Shown here piece by piece: positions 56,701 to 64,000 of a stretch of DNA of 64,000 nt. The stretch lies in contig NC_087079.1 in NCBI RefSeq assembly GCF_026151205.1, positions 3,111,730-3,175,729 on the forward strand, in the 5' to 3' direction. This DNA comes from Bolinopsis microptera. Lineage: Eukaryota; Ctenophora; Tentaculata; Lobata; Bolinopsidae. Made by a program: the position numbers and the translations under genes. The stretch's first letter is position 1. Each line of letters opens with the position of its first letter. Under the pieces are notes generated by a model. The model searched no databases, was not told where the DNA came from, and worked only from the letters and a program-made list of their open reading frames with translations.

Positions 56701-59700
56701 GATGCTTAAAGATTAGTCACTGCTGGCTACCAGTTAGTGACTGTCCATATAATATAATATGTAAGCTCTCCTCTAAATATTTACTTGGGTTTATATACGC
56801 GCAACAATGTCGTCATCAGACGAAAGTTAAGAACTTTTGAGTTGCGGAGTTATTTGATAAATTGCGGTGACCATGATCTGCTTTATATTATAATTGAATT
56901 TATTCCGCTCGAGATCAACGATCTGAAGAACTGACAAAGTTTTCCGATCTTAACTTTTTAATTACGGTGCAAATTACAGTTAGCCACTAAGACGGTACCA
57001 CGATCTAATTAGTCAAAATAACATAGTTAAAAAAATGCAGTAAAAAAGAGTAAACTTGTGGCGGCTCACAGCACCACAACTTGTTTATTTGTATATTAGG
57101 ACGCAATGAAACTACCGGACCACGATGTATGGGGATTTGCCACCCCATGGCAACATTAAAATATATCGACTCTGTTACATCGTTTCCTGTCAATATAAAA
57201 CTCCGTTACAAAATGAACTGGGATCTGGCAATACTACACCTTAGTTCGATAAAATATGATAAAGTAATGTATAACTAGACTTAAGTAAAAGTCTGAAAGA
57301 ATATAGAAAACAAAATATATACTGCTAGAAAGCTAAATAATAAACTGCCAAAGAATAGTTAACGTGATATAAAACTGAACTCCAAAACGATCAAAGGGGG
57401 AAGTGAATAGATCACGGACGAGGTAACATGCATAAGGAATTACAAGGTTTGGCCTCACACACAATATAATTACATGAAGTCATTTACTGTGAAATTGTGC
57501 CAGTGTTTAAGGATGCACGCTGGTTGACTGTTAATAAATAATTTAAGATGTCTATGTAAGATTTTCCGTTCAAAATTCTGGGTGATCAGTTTATCGATTA
57601 ATAATTTAACATCATGAATAAATTCATTCACTACTGAGGAGGATTTGCATATCCTATATAGTTCACCTACAAATATTCCATATGAAGGTTTCACAGGTAC
57701 GTTGGATTTAAGGTTAGGAATATCTTTTAACTTGCGTACTACTGTCTTTTAACTTGCGTACTACTGTATTTTAACTTGCGTACTACTGTCAAGGTAGATA
57801 TTTGGATAATGTCATCCACTTTTTTCGTGAATTATCCATTGACAATAATCTACAAATATCTACATTTATCTACAAAAAATGTATATCTCAAATATGTGCC
57901 CAGAAATTCTACTGAGTTTTTGGAGATAAATGTATAAATTTGTAGAATTTGTAGAATTTTCGTGAATTATCCATTGACAATAATCTACAAATATCTACAT
58001 TTATCTACAAAAAATGTAATCTCAAATATGTGCCCAGAAATTCTACTGAATTTTTGGAGATAAATGTATAAATTTGTAGAATATCATCCACTTTTTTCGT
58101 GGATTATCCATTCTACATTAATCTACAAATATCTACAAATATCCACTTGGCTCCCCCCCCCCCCCTGTCAAGGGGCATTATACTAATTACACTGTAGATA
58201 GAAACACTGCCCTGATCACTAGAAGTCCATCATTCAATAGTTAGGTTACCAAACAAATCAAGTGATTAAGTGCGCCTGCATGAGTGCATGCTATTATAAA
58301 GGTACAATTGTGCCCTGAATCGGGAACTATTGTCCTTTGATAATTGATATTCAGACCTGCATGACAAAAACAACTGTGCCTCGCATTTGTAAAATTGTAA
58401 TCGCGCTCAATGGCCCTGGGCCTGGTAGGATATGCCAATTGCCTATCATTCCTGATAATCTTTGTATATAATATATAAAATATATATTATATATATTTTC
58501 AATAAATCTGTGTGTGTGTGTATGTATGTGTGTGTGCGGGAAATTTCTGAGCGGCTATATTAAATAACAGTAAGAGTTATGGGACTGGTGTTTTCGGTAT
58601 AGTGCCGACAAAATTGTGACAAAGCCAATAACTAAATTTTTCTAGATCGGCCGGTGGTAAGTGGTTTAATTGATGGTTCTGTACCACAAATGTAACATAA
58701 AATGACTCACTTTTTCTCCCTCTTCGCCCTCCCTTCCATTACTGCCGATTATGTAGCGTTGGTACATGAATCATAATTAGGTTAGCCCCGAAAGTAATTA
58801 AGCTTATTAGGGGTGAAGGGCGCTGATTGCGATCTGTTTGGACTGTAGAGAGAGTTCATACTTTCATACGACAATGTAATGCATGTTTTCAAATAGGCGG
58901 GTGTGGTGCAGAGTTAATAAGGGTTAATTTCTAAAAAGATTTAAATAAAAATTGAAAGTGGTTCAAGACGGGAATAATGAGATGTAATTGTCGTGGTACA
59001 GAGTTTACGGACCTTGTGATCACGGAATGTGGTGCCTAATATAATAATGACTTAATTATCCACGAGAAAGAACTGATCATGCGATTATGCGATACTGAAA
59101 AAATGTTTCAATTTTTATTTGTGAAATAAAATCAATACGAGTGACCTGATCCATGCTATTACTATTGGTGGTGTCGGGCACATTTTTGAACATTTAAAAT
59201 ATAATTTGAAACATTACAGTAACGTTATTCAAATCTCAAACAGAAACAGTATATTATATATATATTACAAAGTTTTGTGTTTTGATCATATGATCGTGGA
59301 TGTATAGTGATTGATTGCATAATTTTGAATTTGATTGATGGTGATTGTGAGTGAGAAGATGTTTGGAGTGCCAGCCAGTAACTCTGTCAAATGAACAGCC
59401 CACTGAAGAGCGGGTGAGCGCAAGCGCGGGAACAGCAGAGAGGGTGGCACAAAACGGCACACACGGAAAGGACGAAACAAAAAAATACGCTGAGCGCGGT
59501 AAGCTTGCCTATGTCTGAGAGCCGGTGTTACCTGGCAGGGGGCCTCAAAGGAGGTGCCGTGGTGGAGTGTGAAGGGCAAGATCAGGACTGCGGTCACACG
59601 ACTCACGTGTTTTAACGGAATATAGTTGATCCCAGAAACTTGCGGGACAACAAAATTCAATTATAATATCGATTACGACCGCAGCGACTGTATTAATACA

Positions 59701-60380
59701 GTGAGAAAAATGTCATCGTATGTTTTTTACATGTTTACCTTTTTTTTAAAGCTGCATTTATTCAGTGAATCGAAAAGAGAGAGAGCCAAAAAATCGGATG
59801 TATTTTTTTGAGCGTATTAATACAGTGAAAAATTGGCCATGGAACTAGTATAGAGGGTAACAGTGTTTCAGTAATCAAATCTAAGTATCACCATGGCACC
59901 CGTTCTTATTACGTAGACACAAGACACAAGACACATTCGTTAACAACATTACTGAGAATTTGTAAAAGTGTGAAGTTTTAAGTGCAACGCAAGCTTCACA
60001 AGTATAAGTAAAGGTGCAGTCAGAATTATGAGTAAGTTAAAATATTAGGCAATCATGTTTATGCACTTACAAGGATCATAACGATTATTTTGTATGTATA
60101 TTGTCTGAGCCGAAGAATATTTGCTTATAAATATATTATTATATTTATAATATATAATATCTAATATGTTAAAATGCGACAAGAAATTAGAAAATTAATA
60201 AAAATAATAATTCCTATCAAATCGCTTTAAACTATATTTTATGCACTAGAAACTAATTGGAAACTAATTGGATAAGTATTATTAATTCATTTCAGATTCT
60301 AATGCTGCATGCAAATCAACTGACGTGCTCGCATACAACAGTAAAGGAACTGAAAAACATGCTCAGTCTTCATACTCTTA
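53785..60380 (+). CDS. LRRC72: LRRC72-like leucine-rich repeat protein, first three exons (partial)
   Basis: Exons 53785-53940, 54236-54346 and 60296-60380, all GT-AG, phases 0, 0 and 1. The product so far is 117 residues with consecutive leucine-rich repeats: CELYLANNNFVDI, HVLWLNNNKIYKVDFL, ITELYLQQNMIVNIGG and LQILMLHANQLTC. Spacing and the LWLNNNK and TELYL motifs resemble LRRC72, a short LRR protein; its role is little known. A fourth exon at 60947-60997 (tcgtag acceptor, gtaagt donor, correct phase) is possible but its sequence is not LRR-like. The ATG at 53785 fits the family length. It is divergent from the XK-like gene, 1.1 kb away. The 3' part lies beyond the window, past an RTE-like insertion in the same orientation. 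Confidence 0.72.
54758..55490 (+). repeat. Dispersed repeat, copy A (inverted relative to 58510-59090)
   Basis: Starts with the hairpin cccggcctacggccggg and ends in (ACAG)n and (AC)n. Blocks such as gtccaaacag, ccaccggccgat and gtcggcactataccgaaa reappear reverse-complemented at 58510-59090. Likely a non-coding mobile element; class not recognised. Confidence 0.75.
55491..57716. other. LRRC72-like intron 2, middle part
   Basis: 55580-55720 shares blocks with 58240-58345 (direct copies: gtgattaagtgcgcctgcat, ctgaatcgggaacta). No exon seen in the remainder. Confidence 0.6.
57717..58165 (+). repeat. Small tandem duplications and a C run
   Basis: Three copies of a 22-bp unit (ttttaacttgcgtactactg core) at 57717-57790. 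Two and a half copies of an about 135-bp block (starts acttttttcgtgaattatcc) follow at 57808-58145. A run of about 14 C lies near 58155. Confidence 0.85.
58510..59090 (-). repeat. Dispersed repeat, copy B (inverted relative to 54758-55490)
   Basis: Begins with a TG-rich microsatellite and runs through cggtatagtgccgac, atcggccggtgg and ctgtttggactgtagag to a ccacgagaaag end. It matches copy A in reverse complement with many differences. Confidence 0.75.
59091..60295. other. LRRC72-like intron 2, last part
   Basis: No repeat array or exon recognised before the acceptor ttcatttcag at 60295. A local rise in GC (59385-59530) has no clear coding content. Confidence 0.5.
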
Positions 60381-61119
60381 GTAAGATGATCTTATTTTTG
60401 CACAAAACTGCAGTTTATATTAGTGTCAAGTTATTAGTTATTAATTAATTAATTAATTAATCTTTCAAACATGGTATTTTTTATTACTTATTAGTGTGTA
60501 CAATATATTTTTCTATGACTGGAATTTTGTCTGTGATTCACAGAGAATAATGAATTCGTGCTGTGTGGTAAATTAGATATCCTCTCCTAACATCTTCTTC
60601 CTATAAATACAGCTTAGCTGTCTTCGTATTTTTCACATAGTTTAATTTCGTTGGCAAGGACGCCGTGCAAACAAAATAAACTTAGTAATTAGATTTTTAC
60701 CTGCGACGTGGGCACCAATTCAAATATTTGAGTGGAAAAGGTTACATCGTAGAAGCTAGTGTGACATTTTGAACGCCGCGCATTCGTTTGTAGTGGCGTG
60801 CACGCTAATATAATATTAATATGGCTTATTCAATTCCGAAAATTTTAGTTTGTTGCATTTATAGTATTTGAAAATGATAATTTACGTAGTTTTAAAAACT
60901 GTAATCAGTTTCGAAAAATTTTAATCGTTTTTACTCATATTCGTAGGCAGCAAGCAAGTTCAAAACTATGAGAGAAATGGTTATATCCAACGTAATAGTA
61001 AGTTCGGAAAATTAGCATTGTCAACCTCAGCTAAGAAAGTGCTTGAAGTAAAGGTTCAATCGAAAATCGACGTTGTACCCGAAAATAACTACCCAAATAA
61101 TATACCTTACTCGGGATTA

Positions 61120-61835
61120 TTATGACCGGGATAAAGTGGCGGGTTTAGGGTAATTTCGCCATATTTTTCCCGAACCACATTTTCACCGGTCGTTAATAAA
61201 CCCGCCGACTCAGCTTTTAGAGTTCCCAAGGGGTATGGGTGCTCATATTTTAATCGTTGTCTTATATTCACTAAAGAAGACTATTGGGACACTTGTTGTA
61301 GGTTTTTCGACTTCATTTGGCTAAAATTGCAAAAAATTCACCTTTTTGCCCAATTCTTGTCATATATCCTTATTGTCAAAGTTGATTTAAATAGGCCAAT
61401 TTTTAATTTCTTAGGTATTGATTATCTCTACATAATGAAATAGGACTCAAAGTAAAAGTAACAGTTAAATTAAAACTTGAATTAATTAAAACTGTCAATA
61501 ACATGAATCAGTTTCATCAGTCATTTATTCATAATTCTAAACAATGTGAACGATGCATTCTTTCGAAGAAAATTATTTTCCATCTAGTTTGATTAACCAC
61601 GAGTCATTATTTCTGTCTACTTTCAACAATTATTGATAATTCGACTTGTTTCACAAGTTTTAGCAATGCGAAAATTTCTAAACTTGCTTATATTATCTCT
61701 GATCAGGAAATTTACATCTGAGACAAAATTTTTTCAATCTAAAATTGAAAGGTTGGACACCGGTAAAATGGCGACCGGGAAAATGTGGTGGGTTTTGAGC
61801 AATTTCGCCATATTTTTCCCGAACCATATTTTAAG
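61120..61835 (+). repeat. Pair of direct repeats upstream of the RTE-like element
   Basis: 61120-61195 and 61755-61835 share accggga, aaagtggcggg or aaatgtggtggg, and a common block tttcgccatatttttcccga. The second copy ends about 50 bp before the retrotransposon ATG, so the pair may be its 5' sequence or remains of an older copy. Confidence 0.65.
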
Positions 61836-61888
61836 CCATTCCAGTGGCGCAGGTGGCTCACGTGTCACATAGCCAACAGAAAAGAAAC

Positions 61889-64000
61889 ATGATGAATAGT
61901 TCTTACAGCACTAGGGTATCAGCCCCTACTTTTGTTTCTGGATGTGGAGGTGGTAATGATTTCACCAACTTAAATCCGAATGGAAGGTTGGTGAATGATG
62001 AGCCTAATCAACCTGAAACACCCAACAGCATAAACGAAAACAACAAAAAAAGTTTATTTTCATGTACCGACATTACCTGGGTAGGCACTCTTAACACTAG
62101 AACGATAAGAACTGCCCAGAGGAAACTGGAGATGGTACATCTTTTCGAGAAGAGTGGAGCAGAGATTGTAGGTATCCAAGAGCACAGGATAGTCCATGAA
62201 GAGCCTGTCAAAGTAGAGAGAGTTGGCAAGAGCAGCTATCTAATTACTTCATCAGCTACTAGGAATCGGGCCCAGGCAGCAGTGGGCGGAGTGGGATTCA
62301 TCCTAACTAGCAAGGCATTTGACGCAACTACGGAGATAACACCAGTAACGGAGAGAATCCTTAAAATATCTCTAAATGGTAATCCTAAACCAACCTTCGT
62401 CTGTGTCTACGGACCTACGGAGGCAGATAGTGTAGAAGCAGCAGAGAAGTTTCATACCGATCTAAGGTGTGCAGTCTCACAGATCCCTGCTCACAACTTC
62501 TTGGAGGTGATTGGGGATTTTAACGCTCACCTATCAAAGAGGGACGAGAATGACTTTGGTTGGTATTTCCATGAGAGAACCAACAGAAATGGGGAGCTGC
62601 TTCGGGATACTGCCCTGGAATGTAATCTGGAGATTACAAACACCAGGTTCAGAAAGAAGCGGGGTAAAATGTGGACTCACCTATCGGATGGAACCCTGAA
62701 TAAGTCTCAGATAGACTTTATTCTAGTGAGGAAGAAGTGGAGGAACAGTGTCAAAAACACTGAAGTCTACAGCTTCTTTAGTACACTGGGTACTGATCAT
62801 AGATTTGTTTTGTCTAAGATCAAGCTATCTCTTCGACGAGCAAAAAAGCAACCCAAGAAAACCTGGTATAATTGGGGAGCACTTAAATCGGATGAAGACC
62901 TACAGAAGAGATACGCAGTAGAAGTCAAGAATCGGTACTCTGCTCTATGCGAGCAAACCGATGAAAGTGAGGTTACGGAACTGTATGGGCATTTTGTTGA
63001 TGCGATTGCTGATACCAACAAAGCCATACTGCCTAAGAGAGAAAAGAAGAGACGTGACGATTTCGCGGGTGATCAGCGAGTTGAAAACGTGCGTACAGCC
63101 CTGCAGCAAGCAGAGACTGTCTATCACCGGGATCCTAGTGAAGACAGTCGATTGTCTGTTAACCTACTAAAAACTGAACTGGATCAGGTGTACCAGGACA
63201 TCTTTGAAGAAGATCTAGTTGCCAAGGTTAGAAGGGTCGAAATGGCTGCAGACAGATGCAAAAACAAAGAAAGTTGGAATGTCATTAATGAGATAACTGG
63301 CAGGAAGGCCAAGGGGGCAACTCAAATAAGGGGCAACGGAGCCGAAGAAAGGAAGGAAAATTGGCTTAGGCATTTCACGAATCTGCTAGGGAGTACACCT
63401 GATGTAGAAAACGAGCATCCTAGGATCGAGACTCAATTTGAAGGACTCAACATCAGTACAGAACCTTTTACTCTTGAGGAGCTTAAAGCTGCTAAACACA
63501 GGATAAAAGAAGGTAAAGCACCAGGTGATGACGGCATACCACCTGAAGTCCTCAAAAGGTGCGACCTGGATGAAATCGTGCTGTCCTTCTGCAACAAAGC
63601 CCTGACAGATGGTATTGCGCCAGATCAGTGGAGGATAAGCAACATCATCCCGGTCCCCAAAAAGGGAGACTTGACAAACCCTGGAAACTGGAGGGGGATA
63701 TCTTTGACTTCACTTGTAGCTAAGACTCTTAATAGAATGGTGCTTAATAGGATCCAGCCGGCTATAGAGGGGGTACTTAGGGACACTCAGAATGGTTTTC
63801 GGGAAGGACGGTCCACTACTAGTCATATCTTGGCACTCAGAAGGATTCTAGAGGGGGCTAGACAGAGAAATTTACCGGCAGCTATGGTGTTTGTTGATTT
63901 TAAGAAGGCCTTTGATTCACTTCACCGGGGAATTTTGATGCAAATACTAAAGGCCTATGGAATACCGGACAGTATTGTAGATATCATTAATCTACTCTAT
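61889..64000 (+). CDS. RTE-like non-LTR retrotransposon polyprotein (cut by window edge)
   Basis: An open frame from ATG 61889 to the last base, 704 codons with no stop. N-terminal apurinic-type endonuclease: VGTLNTRT, IVGIQEHR (catalytic Glu), VCVYGPT, GDFNAH (Asp 210, Asn 212), QIDFILV and GTDHRFV. C-terminal reverse transcriptase: KAPGDDGIPPEVLK, IIPVPKKGDLTNPGNWRGIS, QNGFREGRSTTSHIL and motif A VFVDFKKAFDS (Asp 670). The YADD motif would follow beyond the edge. The linked endonuclease and motif spelling fit the RTE/BovB group. The frame is intact so far, so the copy is young. It lies downstream of the last LRRC72-like exon seen, on the same strand. Confidence 0.87.
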   Translation, partial: MMNSSYSTRVSAPTFVSGCGGGNDFTNLNPNGRLVNDEPNQPETPNSINENNKKSLFSCTDITWVGTLNTRTIRTAQRKLEMVHLFEKSGAEIVGIQEHRIVHEEPVKVERVGKSSYLITSSATRNRAQAAVGGVGFILTSKAFDATTEITPVTERILKISLNGNPKPTFVCVYGPTEADSVEAAEKFHTDLRCAVSQIPAHNFLEVIGDFNAHLSKRDENDFGWYFHERTNRNGELLRDTALECNLEITNTRFRKKRGKMWTHLSDGTLNKSQIDFILVRKKWRNSVKNTEVYSFFSTLGTDHRFVLSKIKLSLRRAKKQPKKTWYNWGALKSDEDLQKRYAVEVKNRYSALCEQTDESEVTELYGHFVDAIADTNKAILPKREKKRRDDFAGDQRVENVRTALQQAETVYHRDPSEDSRLSVNLLKTELDQVYQDIFEEDLVAKVRRVEMAADRCKNKESWNVINEITGRKAKGATQIRGNGAEERKENWLRHFTNLLGSTPDVENEHPRIETQFEGLNISTEPFTLEELKAAKHRIKEGKAPGDDGIPPEVLKRCDLDEIVLSFCNKALTDGIAPDQWRISNIIPVPKKGDLTNPGNWRGISLTSLVAKTLNRMVLNRIQPAIEGVLRDTQNGFREGRSTTSHILALRRILEGARQRNLPAAMVFVDFKKAFDSLHRGILMQILKAYGIPDSIVDIINLLY

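Noticed and set aside
60947-60997. Fourth LRRC72-like exon
   Set aside because: Splice sites and phase fit, but the 17-residue product shows no leucine-rich pattern; kept only as a possibility in the gene entry.

Overview
The window is animal nuclear DNA: AT-rich, with GT-AG introns throughout, a conserved multi-domain animal receptor gene (MEGF8 type), an XK-family scramblase-like gene, an LRRC72-like gene, Tc1/mariner, R2-like and RTE-like mobile elements, and a short interstitial TTAGGG tract. An invertebrate, possibly a cnidarian, fits best; I cannot name the species. Nothing bacterial is present.

Layout. 1-31836 (minus strand) holds the 5' part of a MEGF8-type gene. I built 26 exons by hand. 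All junctions are GT-AG and all phases agree. They encode 1125 residues in the MEGF8 order: signal peptide, CUB, two EGFs, kelch propeller, PSI repeats with spacer, calcium-binding EGF, laminin-type EGF. The gene continues past the left edge. Its introns are filled with tandem repeats, several of which are copies of the exon-intron junction they touch. A broken pentraxin-like gene lies on the opposite strand inside intron 9.

31890-38765 is a cluster of mobile elements just upstream of the MEGF8 start: a decayed mariner, the 3' end of a LINE, a full-length coding region of an R2-like retrotransposon with a PHD-type finger, and a 1.5-kb non-autonomous element flanked by TTAA. 38766-47700 is mostly intergenic, with a tRNA-Thr-like pseudogene, small repeats, two exons of an unrecognised plus-strand gene (44286-44597) and a 9-bp G-rich array.

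47710-52686 (minus) is a six-exon XK-related membrane protein gene with an added coiled-coil N-terminus built from four tandem copies of one exon. Upstream lies a decayed duplicate of its own 5' end. 53785-60380 (plus) is the start of an LRRC72-like gene whose 5.9-kb second intron is packed with dispersed repeats. 61889-64000 is an RTE-like retrotransposon open reading frame cut by the right edge.

The most unusual feature is the repeated birth of tandem arrays at splice junctions: the donors of MEGF8 exons 20, 24 and 26, the acceptors of exons 11, 23 and 25, all of intron 21, and the exon-plus-intron unit of the XK-like gene. In the 10.4-kb array each unit is a 27-nt piece of exon plus a 17-nt piece of intron, and by eye nearly all variation falls in the intron piece.
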